A program made the position numbers and the translations under genes. The notes beneath the pieces are model-generated. The model worked only from the letters and a program-made list of their open reading frames with translations. It had not been told where the DNA came from and searched no databases. This document shows, piece after piece, positions 44,991 to 54,492 of a DNA stretch of 64,000 nt (positions within the stretch are counted from its first letter, which is position 1; every line of letters begins with the position of its first letter). Source of the DNA: Acanthosepion pharaonis (Eukaryota; Mollusca; Cephalopoda; Sepiida; Sepiidae); the NCBI GenBank assembly GCA_903632075.3, contig CAHIKZ030000835.1:1738501-1802500 (forward strand). Reading direction: 5' to 3'.

Positions 44991-45597
44991 TAAAACAATT
45001 ATTAAAAAGATATACTGTAATAAAGTATATTTTTTTTATCATTTTCCGTGTTGCTATTAGTTATTAGTCTTAATCTTTGCCTAATTTATAAATGAATAGT
45101 TGTCAAATGCATTCGAAGTGAGACGGCTATATTATTTTCTGTCCTGATCGTTTTAAATATTTCATGTATTTATGAAAGCCGTAATGTCTCGAGTTAGGTT
45201 TTTGAAAAAAATTCAAATTTATTACCGGTATGAACATCTGAACGGTTTGCTGGAGCAGTTTCTTACCGACTACACAAGCCTCACTCGACGCAGTTGTTTC
45301 GATTCTCGCTTCCGTCAGTGCGAACGGAATTGGTGAACGGAAGGCCCGGTGTAAAGTGACAAGAGAACTAAAGAGGAAATATAACCACGACCAGAAAAGA
45401 AAACGTCATATGACGTGTCCCGTAACTCATTGCAAACGTAGTGACACCGTATCTGCCACACCCTTAGCAGCGGTGGTACGCCGAGGGTAAAGTAGCTTGA
45501 AGTAAACTGTTTCTCTTCAAGTTGTATTTTTTTTGGGGGAATCAGATTATCCTTCTGGTCTGGTTGCCTCTTCAAAACCTAACCTAGAGCTGTTGCG
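44990..45597. other. spacer between 116-bp repeat and its displaced copy
   Basis: Contains an 86-codon minus frame (45315-45575) that I do not recognise; GC content rises at 45240-45480. Confidence 0.4.
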
Positions 45598-45740
45598 GGA
45601 AAGATATAGTATGCTTAAGTTCCTAAGTTCTACGGTAAGAACGAATCTTCCATCCATCACACAACTTTTAATAGAGTATATTGTTAGAATTGTTCTCTTT
45701 TATTATTAGTTATTGTTGCTAATCTCTTATTGTGCCTTAA
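45598..45740. repeat. displaced copy of the 116-bp repeat with its left flank
   Basis: Starts GGAAAGATATAGTATGCTTA, identical to the left flank at 44573, and its later part (AGAATTGTTCTCTTTTATTA) matches the third unit. It looks like a deletion or recombination product of the array 1 kb away. Confidence 0.75.
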
Positions 45741-45756
45741 ACGCAATCGTCAAGGC

Positions 45757-45782
45757 CTGACGATTGTGTGTAAGCAGGAAAC
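45757..45782 (+). ncRNA. degraded hammerhead-like motif
   Basis: CTGACGATTG, weak hairpin, then GGAAAC. The palindrome AATCGTCAAGGCCTGACGAT around it matches the centre of the 29.5 kb inverted repeat. Confidence 0.3.
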
Positions 45783-45784
45783 TC

Positions 45785-46435
45785 TCACCGAGCATTAATA
45801 CCGAGCACTTTAACCCATAAATATACCATACCTTAAAACTATATCTTGATCATATTATATGTAATGGATTAAATCGACAAGCATTTTAATATATTTTCTG
45901 TTCATACGTTACTTTTATGGATATTTGAGTAAATGCTCTGTTTTGGGTTTTTTAATTTATTTATTTTTTAAATTAAACAGAATTAATTACATTTACCCGC
46001 CTGAATATTCGAGAAATTTCGCAGATAATATGCGTCTCCCAACAGAAATCGAACCTGTATCCTATGTGGAAACCGTCATTTAGCCTGTCGGGATATTAAC
46101 CGATAATGCCACAGAAGACTTCCGGCAAAGCTCAAGTTATTGGTTATAAACACACACATTCAAAACCTTTCTCGATAATTCATTTCTGTTCCGAAACAAT
46201 GACAACATGTTATATGTAGTGGATTAAATCCGACAAATATTTTAATATATTCAGGCCGATAAAAATAATGTATAAACAGAAAATATATTATGTCATCCCA
46301 GCATATTAATAATTGATAAACGTAGTGGCGCGCATGTTATGTTAAAGTCCATTAACTTCTCATGTAATAATTGAAAAATAATGACACTTGTGAAAACTTT
46401 ATCGTAAGAACTTCATTTTTTTACGATAGAAGTAA
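45785..46435. other. AT-rich; duplicated phrase
   Basis: GTAATGGATTAAATCGACAAG at 45861 and GTAGTGGATTAAATCCGACA at 46217 are copies of one phrase, so this is repeat-derived; no genes. Confidence 0.4.
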
Positions 46436-46438
46436 ACG

Positions 46439-46439
<1 letters not shown>

Positions 46440-46486
<47 letters not shown>
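46440..46486. repeat. (AT)n
   Basis: 45 bp, next to a hammerhead-like motif. Confidence 0.95.
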
Positions 46487-46487
<1 letters not shown>

Positions 46488-46517
46488 TATAAAATGACAA
46501 TTGGAAAAAATCTTAGA

Positions 46518-46559
46518 TTTTGCCGACGCGTTTCGTCTTCTGACTTTTTCAAGGCAAAA
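46518..46559 (-). ncRNA. hammerhead-like variant with perfect stems
   Basis: The minus strand has stem I TTTTGCC/GGCAAAA (7 bp), core-like TTGAAAAA, stem II GTC/GAC closing AGAA, GAAA, stem III ACGCGT, and C before the cleavage point. Confidence 0.52.
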
Positions 46560-46710
46560 ATGAAATCGAAATGTTTTTGTTGTTATAGTTACATTAAAAA
46601 AATACAAATTTAAAAATATAGACGCTTGTGTCTAAGGCTTTTTCTGGTTAATGTAATCTACTTTTATAGTAAGGGATTATTATTATTTTTTTCCATGTCG
46701 ACAATATAGT

Positions 46711-46794
46711 TAAATTTCAGATGAATTCTGTGGACAAGACAGATTGGTATAAAATTATACCAATCTGTCTTGTCCACTGAATTCATCTGAAATT

Positions 46795-46797
<3 letters not shown>
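46711..46797. repeat. near-perfect 87-bp palindrome
   Basis: TTTCAGATGAATTCTGTGG and CAAGACAGATTGGTATAA meet their inverse directly, with one mismatch in about 42 bp. A (TA)n tract follows. Confidence 0.88.

Positions 46798-46835
<38 letters not shown>
46798..46835. repeat. (AT)n
   Basis: Follows the 46711 palindrome. Confidence 0.94.
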
Positions 46836-46837
<2 letters not shown>

Positions 46838-46979
46838 AACATAAATTATTAAATATAACAGACAGTCAGTGTCTATTATGTCTGATCATGAGCCATTCTA
46901 ATGTTCAAATACTTGCTTTAATTTCTGGTGAAAATAACGACAAAAATTGGATATTTTTTTTATTAAGTTGGTCCTAAGC

Positions 46980-47005
46980 TTTCGGCTTACATGAGCCATC
47001 CTCAG
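46980..47005 (-). ncRNA. hammerhead-like motif
   Basis: The minus strand reads CTGAGGA, one unpaired T, GGCT/AGCC hairpin, then GAAAGCTT (palindromic AAGCTT as stem III). Stem I is weak. Confidence 0.42.
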
Positions 47006-47438
47006 AGTAGTTCTAGAGACATGAAACAAAGATATCCACCGTCAAAGATGATATTTTGTTCTTTTGACATCGAAAATTGCTATGCGACGATAACGGAATA
47101 GCAAACGCAGATCTTAAGTTCAGGATGCGCTTTTATAACGTCATACCACCCGATAGACTGCAGTATTACAACAGAACCAATGTCTAGATGCAATATAATG
47201 TGTTGCGACTAGTTTGAAATATAATTTCGTTGAGTGTGGGTTGCTTTGTTTTAATGTAGATGGCCTCTAATATCTGAAGGTATTATTGTGTTATCAACTA
47301 GTATTTGTATAATATTATATACATGGATATGTTTTTTATAAGAAATATTGTTTAATAGAGCTTAGACGAGAAACGTGATATATATATATGTGTGTGTGTG
47401 TGTGTATGTGTATGTGTGTTTGTGTGAATGACAGTTTG

Positions 47439-47440
<2 letters not shown>

Positions 47441-47486
<46 letters not shown>
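47441..47486. repeat. (TA)n
   Basis: 45 bp after a GTGTGTAT tract. Confidence 0.94.
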
Positions 47487-47488
<2 letters not shown>

Positions 47489-47894
47489 GTTTTATTGAAT
47501 AAGATAGACAAAGTGCTTTGATTTAGTTTTTTATACAATTTCTCATACGATCTTATAATTCGTAAAAAATTATATAGAAAACAAGACAAGAAAACTCACA
47601 TTACATTTTTCTGATCATAGCCCAATTATGTCTTATTTAAATACTCATGGAGTCCTACTTCACCCTATTCGTAACATACTTGTTGATAACACAAATATAA
47701 TAGCATCGTTTACATGTTAAAAAAAAGGCTAAAAATAATGGAAGCTTTATTAATAAAAACAAATAAAACAACACTCAATAATATCAACTATGAACATGGA
47801 CACAATATCTTGACCGTGTTTTGAAAAATGAAAAAATTATATAAATCGATATATACAACAATCTATTTCTTGTTAACAGTTGATATATTTCAAC

Positions 47895-47931
47895 CTTGAA
47901 AATGGCTAAATGTATAGCCGAAAGCGCTCGG
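47895..47931 (+). ncRNA. hammerhead-like variant
   Basis: CTTGAAAAT, hairpin GGCT/AGCC, GAAAGCGCTCGG. The downstream text (an ACATTTTTTATATAATTTAT-like stretch) is shared with 29.94-30.08 kb, so both are one repeat family. Confidence 0.42.
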
Positions 47932-48100
47932 AAAGAAAGAACACTTGGACATTTTTTATATAATTTATCTACCGAAAAGAAAAAAGTTGTAAGATCACAT
48001 GAGAAATATATATATATATTCGTTGTATATAAAAAGTCAATCAAAGCACATTGTCTGTCATATTCAATGGAACATGCATGAAAGAAGGATTGCTGCATGA

Positions 48101-48181
<81 letters not shown>
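48101..48181. repeat. (AC)n followed by (AT)n
   Basis: About 37 bp AC then 44 bp AT. Confidence 0.97.
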
Positions 48182-48184
<3 letters not shown>

Positions 48185-48541
48185 TGAGGGACAAGAATGA
48201 TTAATACAAATATAATTTTATCATTTACCTGATTGATATTACATTCAGCGCTTCAATTCCGGAGTTTTGTAGAAGAAACTGTTTGTAATTGTTCAATCCA
48301 CTCGTCAGAAGGTTTCAGCAAATAATGGCTTTTTCTCATTTTTTGTTATTTTTATACTAAGTTTGATTTTATTAATTTAATTTATTGCATAGTTGAGAGG
48401 TCATGTGACTGGTGTTAGGTTGCTTTTCCTCTTCGTCTGTGTTTGTGTGCCAGTTTTTGTGCACGTGTACATGTGTGCGTATGTACGAAATATGGTGATT
48501 ATTTCTCTCGATTCTAAGCTTCAAACATAATGTAACAATGT

Positions 48542-48544
<3 letters not shown>

Positions 48545-48588
<44 letters not shown>
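48545..48588. repeat. (TA)n
   Basis: Abuts the left arm of the 48.6 kb inverted repeat. Confidence 0.94.
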
Positions 48589-48593
<5 letters not shown>

Positions 48594-48664
48594 AGAAGAG
48601 GGGTGCTGCAAACGTTTTTGGTTGTAATGTGGATTTATTGAAAAAATATTATACTTTGTTTTAT

Positions 48665-48718
48665 ATAATTTCACGACACGTGTTTCTGGTCTGGTCTCAA
48701 ACCGTCTTCAGGTGAAAG
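48665..48718 (-). ncRNA. hammerhead-like motif in left arm of the 48.6-49.3 kb inverted repeat
   Basis: The minus strand has TTTCAC, CTGAAGA, stem II GGTTT/AGACC, GAAA, ACACGTGT, C, GTGAAA. Stems I and III are perfect. Confidence 0.62.
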
Positions 48719-49214
48719 TGGAGATTTTTACATATTATTAAAAATAATTAATTTTTTCTTCATGTTCAATGTGGAATATTCTCGATATGAGACATTCTGT
48801 TTGTGTGTTGGCAATCCGAATTAGTATGTGTATATGTGTGTGTGTACTGACTACTTGTGGTGGGATAGTGTGTATGTGTGTGTATGCGTGTATAGGTACA
48901 AATAAGTTTACGAATTCCTCGTAGTAAGGAAATATACGCACGCATATATACACGCATGCTGACAGGAACACGCCAAAATAGAAACAGATCCAAGAGCACA
49001 TAGAGGTCACTAAAACATTAAAAGATTAAATGCCGATAACTACTCGCTGGACAAACCTTAATTGTTTTATGACCCTTCACGCAGAACTCTTCATTGACAA
49101 TTCTAGAAAGAAAATTCGGATTGCCAACACACAAACAGAATGTCTCATATCGAGAATATTCCACATTGAACATGAAGAAAAATTAATTATTTTAATAATA
49201 TGTAAAAATCTCCA

Positions 49215-49261
49215 CTTTCACCTGAAGAAATGAGACCAGACCAGAAACACGTGTCGTGAAA
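49215..49261 (+). ncRNA. hammerhead-like motif in right arm of the inverted repeat
   Basis: Plus-strand partner of 48665. It has the same stem I (TTTCAC/GTGAAA) and stem III (ACACGTGT), but stem II has lost its 5' strand. Confidence 0.52.
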
Positions 49262-49389
49262 TTATGTAAAACAAAGTATAATATTTTTTCTCAATAAATC
49301 CACATTACAACCAAAAAACGTTTGCGGCACCCCTCTTCTTTTTAATATACATACTTTTCTCTCGTTGGAACCACTACAACATATTTCTT

Positions 49390-50125
49390 TTATATATATA
49401 TATATATGTATATGTCCACTAGAAGCCTATATAGGATTCAAATGAACATCAAGTAGGGGTTTAATTTTCTACTGTTGCTGAGTCAATGAAATGATCCCCT
49501 ATGATAATACAATAAACGCGGAAAAGTTCTAATTATTATGGACTAAAAATAGTTGCCGTTAGATTCTATGCATGTATAAACTCTTATAAATATGAGATTC
49601 TACTTTCTACTGGTCATAAAGTGGGGGTCGTTTCTCCATTGTTATTAAGTAGTAAACTGACCCCCATCATAATTTAGCATTTAAAAACATGACTCGCATG
49701 ATGAATCCTTCCAATGATTATAAGGACTGACATACCGTCATTTTTACCAACAGAACTAAACTTGTGTGAATATAAAATTCTAATGGGCATAATTTGGGGG
49801 ATTGGTTTCTATTGTTTTTAAGTAATAATCTGATCCCCTATAATATAATAATCATATAAATATACTGACTCACATGGGGAAATCTTTCAATGTTAATAAG
49901 AACTTAAGAAAATATACTGTCATTTTTACGACAGGAGTAAACTCGAATCAATATGAAATTAATATAAAATTAACGCATGATTCCGATAGAAACAAACTGG
50001 GTGATTAGTTTTCTATCCAAAGAGAGTTCAATGTAAATTACAGAGCAATATGATAGTAACTCAAGAATATAAAAATATACAAGGAATAAATTATAACTGA
50101 ATTGGATCGTTAGGTGTTTTCTTGA
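49390..50125. other. AT-rich; possible old tandem units
   Basis: Three loosely similar segments (each with GATCCCCTAT or GACCCCCAT and TAATAT..AATAA) about 180 bp apart suggest a decayed tandem repeat. No coding. Confidence 0.35.
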
Positions 50126-50130
50126 TTTAT

Positions 50131-50226
<96 letters not shown>
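50131..50226. repeat. (TA)n-(CA)n-(TA)n
   Basis: TA to 50168, CA to 50206, TA to 50225. Confidence 0.96.
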
Positions 50227-50279
50227 AATTAGGATATTACACTGAAAACATATCAAAATCGGCTTACAATTGCAGTCGT

Positions 50280-50309
50280 GTTTCGATGCCTGTCAGTGCA
50301 TCTCATCAG
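50280..50309 (-). ncRNA. hammerhead-like core, canonical, in a 170-bp inverted repeat
   Basis: The minus strand reads CTGATGA, stem II GATGC/GCATC with loop ACTGACAG, then GAAAC. The conserved G-C pair next to the core is present. Outside, CAGTCG and CGACTG can pair. A true stem III is not obvious, so activity is uncertain. Confidence 0.58.
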
Positions 50310-50317
50310 GCGATCGA

Positions 50318-50347
50318 CTGGTGATATGTGTTGATACGCATCGAAAC
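50318..50347 (+). ncRNA. degraded hammerhead-like copy in the opposite arm
   Basis: The plus strand reads CTGGTGA, hairpin between GATATGTG and CGCATC, then GAAACACAACTGC, mirroring the 50280 motif in the facing arm. Confidence 0.42.
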
Positions 50348-50465
50348 ACAACTGCACTGTGTAGCGATTTTGACATGTTTTCAGTCCAATATCCTAAAGA
50401 AATATTGCTCTACTTTAAATTAAATGTTACGAAAGTTACAATTGTGCTTTATTCGTTCACATCGT

Positions 50466-50519
50466 ACATATATGTATATATATATATATATATATATAGA
50501 TATAGATAGATAGATAGAT

Positions 50520-50554
<35 letters not shown>

Positions 50555-50556
50555 AA
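50466..50556. repeat. (TA)n, (TAGA)n, (GA)n
   Basis: Compound tract ending in GAGAGAGA. Confidence 0.95.
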
Positions 50557-50591
50557 GACTTACATAAAAATAAACTTACAAACTTACAAAA

Positions 50592-50732
50592 TTTGTCGTC
50601 ATTTTTGGCAGCAGAGGTAAACTAATTTCCTGTGAATACCCACCGTTGGACGATGCATAACAAGCTTGTCTCGCAAAGTATTGCTGAAGTTCAGTCCTCA
50701 GTGTATGTTCTTGCTCCATGGTTGTATTCATT

Positions 50733-50739
<7 letters not shown>
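50592..50739 (-). other. possible small exon or chance ORF inside the TH intron
   Basis: Just downstream of exon C and past the (TATC)n tract, the minus strand opens an ATG frame reading MNTTMEQEHTLRTELQQYF and onward for about 49 codons without a stop. It then meets a GTAAGT at about 50594. The peptide does not resemble tyrosine hydroxylase and I recognise no family. It could be a first exon of another transcript, an alternative exon, or coincidence; the splice-like boundary is the only reason to list it. Confidence 0.22.
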
Positions 50740-50774
<35 letters not shown>

Positions 50775-50775
50775 T
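50734..50775. repeat. (TAGA)n at TH exon C donor
   Basis: About 10 units. The minus-strand donor GTAAATATC leads straight into it. Confidence 0.95.
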
Positions 50776-50779
50776 TTAC

Positions 50780-50906
50780 CGTAGCAAACTTTTCAATGTC
50801 TTCGTCAGAGGAACCTAACGATGCCAGTCCAATCTCCTGGGAGAACTCCGCAAAGTCAGGGTCAGCTAGCATCGGGACATGACCGAGGAGTTCATGAATG
50901 CAATCC
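50780..50906 (-). CDS. TH: tyrosine hydroxylase exon C with two iron-ligand histidines (127 bp)
   Basis: Catalytic exon. After a pyrimidine-rich acceptor (TTTTGTTCAG), the joined codon CC+G gives PEP and the frame continues DCIHELLGHVPMLADPDF, then FSQEIGLASLGSSDEDI, ending KFAT. The HELLGH motif carries the two histidines that bind catalytic iron in this family (His331 and His336 in rat tyrosine hydroxylase). The third ligand, a glutamate in the motif (Y)WFTVEFG, belongs to the next exon, which I did not find. MLADPDF and the overall pattern fit tyrosine hydroxylase better than the tryptophan or phenylalanine enzymes. The donor is ACG|GTAAAT in phase 0, a position where I expect a family-conserved intron. 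The donor runs straight into a (TATC)n microsatellite. The open frame that continues into ISLYLSIYLSI is intron read-through. Confidence 0.95.
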
Positions 50907-51068
50907 CTGAACAAAATAAAGAGATAAAAAGGAGAAATTCTGACGATGGTATTAACACCGTAGTATAATTCTGCCTGATCTTTTGTTAGTTTGTTAGCGC
51001 GTAAGTTATGCCCTGCCGTTACTTAAGATAAATGAAGAAAAGTTATATGGAACGCACTGTTTGGTTTT

Positions 51069-51111
51069 AGTGAAAGAAAGAAAGAAAGAAAGAAAGGATT
51101 AGAAGGAGAGG

Positions 51112-51166
<55 letters not shown>

Positions 51167-51170
51167 AAAA
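51069..51170. repeat. (GAAA)n in TH intron
   Basis: Two blocks, about 6 and 14 units, with a short interruption. Confidence 0.96.
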
Positions 51171-51874
51171 GTGGAGAAAAAAAAGAAAGGGACGATAAAG
51201 GAGGTGAAAGCTTCGAAAGATGGATTAAAAAATGGTGGCCATGTTTATGTACATATTTATCTCTTGAATCGTAATAGGTTATTTAGATCAGTTCTCAGGA
51301 GGGATTTAGACCAGGGCATCAAAGGCTTGAAATTTCAGGGATTTAGAAAGGAAGATATCTTTTTCTTTTACTTTTTTTTTTGCGTTTACACCATTTGTTT
51401 ATTAAATTAGACTACACTGGCATTCTGTTGAACATTTTTTCTATTGAAGAATGCTTCAGTGTATTTATTTAATAATTAGTTATGAATTAAAACAAATTAT
51501 TGTACATGTATTTAAGTTTAAAAATCCATCAACATTTTATATCGCTATTAAATCTGCAAACCTCCTCTATAAAAATAACGAACGGAAATATCTGTGTACT
51601 AATATGGAAAACAATGAAGATTTTCAATAAAATATGCATATTATTTGGAATGCTCCTTTTGAGTCGGACAGTCTTGGAAAATTGGTGGGGATGGCATTCT
51701 GACTTGATGAAAAAGGTGCATCGGCAAAATGGCTGAGTACAACTGATTTAGATAATGAAACTTAATTGATTATTTAGATATCTAATTCATTAATTAAATA
51801 TTGGGAATTAAGGAATTGTTTAGCACATTGATACTAGACTCTGTGACCGACCTTTTCAATAATTGCCTACTTAC

Positions 51875-52010
51875 GGTTCAGGTGAGTGGTCAGGTTTTGA
51901 ACTGTGACGTACGTACTGGGTACACTGGAATACCCGGAAAGCTAAACTGGCCAAAAAGTCACGTGCTGACAGTAGTCCAGCAACAGGGCGCAACTGGAAG
52001 CCTGTTTTTA
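51875..52010 (-). CDS. TH: tyrosine hydroxylase exon B (internal, 136 bp)
   Basis: Second supported coding exon. On the minus strand a pyrimidine-rich stretch ends in CTACAG at 52011-52016. The frame then reads KTGFQLRPVAGLLSARDF and LASLAFRVFQCTQYVRH and ends ...SPEP. The LSARDFLASLAFRVFQCTQY block is characteristic of tyrosine hydroxylase; tryptophan hydroxylases typically read LSPRDFL.GLAFRVFHCTQY here. The donor is CC|GTAAGT with GT at 51874-51873. The split codons on both sides agree with exons A and C (A+TA, CC+G), which is strong evidence that the three belong to one transcript. The intron to exon A is 2482 bp and contains a tandem duplication; the intron to exon C is 968 bp and contains a (GAAA)n tract. 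Confidence 0.93.
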
Positions 52011-52020
52011 CTGTAGACGT

Positions 52021-52640
52021 CGCCATGAAAGAAAGAAATGAGAAAGAGATTTGTTTAATTGAAAGATAATTGAAAAAGAAAAAAAGCTTTGACTGGAACT
52101 GTTTTTTTTTTTTTTTTTGCAATGTGTTATAATGCTCGTATAAACGCATAGTTTCTAGTAAGAAAATACTGGAACGAAAGCTTAGTTAAGAAAAGGTTTA
52201 ATAGCGAATAACGTAGTTCAGTGCGGCAATGCGTGCGACTCAACGCTACGCCTTGCAACCCCGTTCCTATGAGTAGACGTTCCACTCATAGCGAATGGGC
52301 GATTCTAAGTTCAACAATTCTGATCCCTTCCGATATAACAACTACACAACTTAATGAAACAGAGAAATGCGAAAGAGATTAGTTTAAATGAAAGATAATT
52401 AATAAAGAAAAGAAAAAGCTTTGGATGAAACTGTTTTTTTTGGGGTGGGGGGTGCATTATGTTATAATGCGCGTGTAAACTAAGTTTGTTACAAGGAAAT
52501 ACTGGAACGAAAGCTTAGTGAAGAAAAGGTTTGATCAAGTGTGGGAAATGGATTAATAATACAATAATAGCGAATACCGTAGTTCAGTGCGGCAATGCGT
52601 GCGACTCAAGAATAGCGAATGGACGATTCTAAGTTCAACA
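52021..52640. repeat. tandem duplication inside a TH intron (about 325-bp unit)
   Basis: Two adjacent diverged copies, about 52021-52345 and 52346-52640. Both carry a GAAAGAGATT..GTTTAA...GAAAGATAATT segment, a T/G homopolymer, the string ACTGGAACGAAAGCTTAG, and the block GTTCAGTGCGGCAATGCG. The second copy has extra sequence before that block. The first copy starts immediately beside exon B's acceptor. Confidence 0.7.
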
Positions 52641-52649
52641 ATTAGAGTA

Positions 52650-53950
52650 GAGAAAATCGCTCATTTTTATGCACAACATAATGAACTATCAACAAAATGA
52701 TCAGACGAGATACGAATCTTTTCTTTACATTTTGTTTCCTTCGAATATTCCTCCAATTACTTTCGGCAACACACCCCTTCTCCCCAACGGAGCCCTCATC
52801 TGGACGTGGACCTGACACTCTCTCCTGCGGCGTCTGAGTGACTGGCCACTCCTCTGTGAAGGAGAGGGTTGTTTATAGATCTCTATTTTGCACGAGTAAT
52901 GTGATTCCGCATTCGTCACCCAGGAGTTAACTTCCCGTCAATCCTGCATCTGGTTCCTGTGATGGTATAATAGGGTATGAGTTACACTGCATTTTGGGAA
53001 AGATACTAAGGCAGTTACCATACGCTATTTTTTAATATATATAAGCTACCAAAACTTTTAACACACACACGTATACACACATTTAAGAATTTAAGAATCC
53101 CTAATTAAAAAGAACATTTCATAAAATACATCTACTTAATGCTTTAGTACACATCATCAGTGATGTTTCTAGCCGAGGTTCATTAGGGGTTTCGGGTCTT
53201 TCAAAATAATACCCCATCTTCTCGGTGACCCAGCCGATATTGATCGGATATCGACTTGTGTACCTTCCGTTAGCTACAGTTTTTCCATCTTTATAACTAC
53301 ACACTGCGTCTCCCCTTTGCAATTTATAGCCCACTCCCAGAGAGCTTCCGGTTCACCTGCAATGTGCGCTCTTCCATAAAAAAGGAAGCAAACGCACACA
53401 CAATTTCTATCTGGTCAGAAACATGGCGGAGAGCTCGGTTTGAAGTAGTAAGTAACGATTTGTTTCTCTCACGCAGACGTATATACATATACATGTACAG
53501 ATACGAAAACGCTCTCAAGAATCACCAATTATTTAAGGAGAAAATATTTTGAAAGCTTAATAACAACATTATTACCAATGATAAAAACACACCTAAAACA
53601 TTACATTACATCGCCATCTTTCTTTGAATCTATTTTTAAAGAATTTAACTTATATCTATATAATACAAAGAATACGTGCTTAAAAAAGATCTGTTCCAGA
53701 TTAGAGTGGAATGCCACCCCACTGAGCCGGCTGACTGCACAGATGTGGAGACATTAGAACTCCTACTAGACAGACACATATACAAAATTACGAATATACA
53801 TTACCATTCGATGCCCACTTAAATATACAAGAATCTTTACAAGTTTATATACATATAGAATTATCAACGGCGTTAATGCATGTGACACGTGTCTGACTAA
53901 TGAGAACTGACCCAAACAGAATTTAAAATACCAATCTTCTGTCTGTTTTC
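52650..53950. other. TH intron with unrecognised frames
   Basis: Minus frames at 52725-52919 and 53119-53334 (containing GDAVCSYKDGKTVANGRYTS) are not hydroxylase-like. The second is mildly convincing in composition and could be a transposon piece. Confidence 0.35.
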
Positions 53951-53959
53951 CCTCAATAT

Positions 53960-53986
53960 CTGACGAAGCTTTAATAAAAGCGAAAC
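53960..53986 (+). ncRNA. hammerhead-like motif in TH intron
   Basis: CTGACGA, one unpaired A, stem II GCTTT/AAAGC with loop AATA, then GAAACATGTT with a self-complementary stem III (ACATGT). A shortened opposite-strand partner is at 54136. Confidence 0.5.
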
Positions 53987-54026
53987 ATGTTAGCTTAATA
54001 TACGTCTCCCAATTTTCCTTATATTA

Positions 54027-54029
<3 letters not shown>

Positions 54030-54073
<44 letters not shown>

Positions 54074-54086
54074 CAAACACACACAG
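54030..54086. repeat. (CA)n in TH intron
   Basis: Imperfect CA repeat with two AAACAC interruptions. Confidence 0.94.
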
Positions 54087-54135
54087 ACACATGATAGGAT
54101 AAAGAACAAGTAGGAAACAGATTTTAATCTAACAT

Positions 54136-54150
54136 GTTTCGCTTCATCAG
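54136..54150 (-). ncRNA. shortened hammerhead-like partner
   Basis: The minus strand reads CTGATGAAGCGAAAC followed by ATGTT. Stem I ATCT/AGAT is present, but stem II has collapsed. It faces the 53960 copy across a (CA)n tract. Confidence 0.4.
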
Positions 54151-54492
54151 AGATAAAAATAGAAATGATAACAAGCAAATTGACGCAGATAAATGATATA
54201 TTGTTTGGTTATTTCTTATTGGTTAGATACGTGTCACCTGTAATGAGGTTACAGATAATATTCAAATAGGTGTAAGAAAAACATTCGGGATGCTAAAATG
54301 TTTAAAATTTAGTGAGACGCTGCATGATGTTTTGAAAAATTTTGTTTGGTTTGATTTTTAATAAAAATATATGCATATATTAGTAATTTCATTGTACTCG
54401 ATAGACATATCAGGGAAAATTCATTTTTAAGACGTAACAACGATTTACAAGTGTGTTCTTTGCAGTTTCCTGGAAAAGAAGAAAAAACTTAC

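Larger units (their letters stand above)
48584..49346. repeat. inverted repeat, arms about 240 bp
   Basis: Left arm 48584-48826 and right arm 49109-49346 are near-perfect reverse complements (AACGTTTTTGGTTGTAATG in the left; its inverse in the right). They surround a 280-bp spacer with a related repeat piece (AACAGATCCAAGAGCACA). Each arm holds one hammerhead-like motif. The right-arm family also occurs at 10.55-10.8 kb. Confidence 0.82.
50227..50398. repeat. inverted repeat, arms about 60 bp
   Basis: Left arm starts TTAGGATATTACACTGAAAA; the right arm's inverse starts TTAGGATATTGGACTGAAAA. Both contain GTGTTTCGATGC or its inverse, so each holds the GAAAC part of a hammerhead-like core. Confidence 0.75.
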
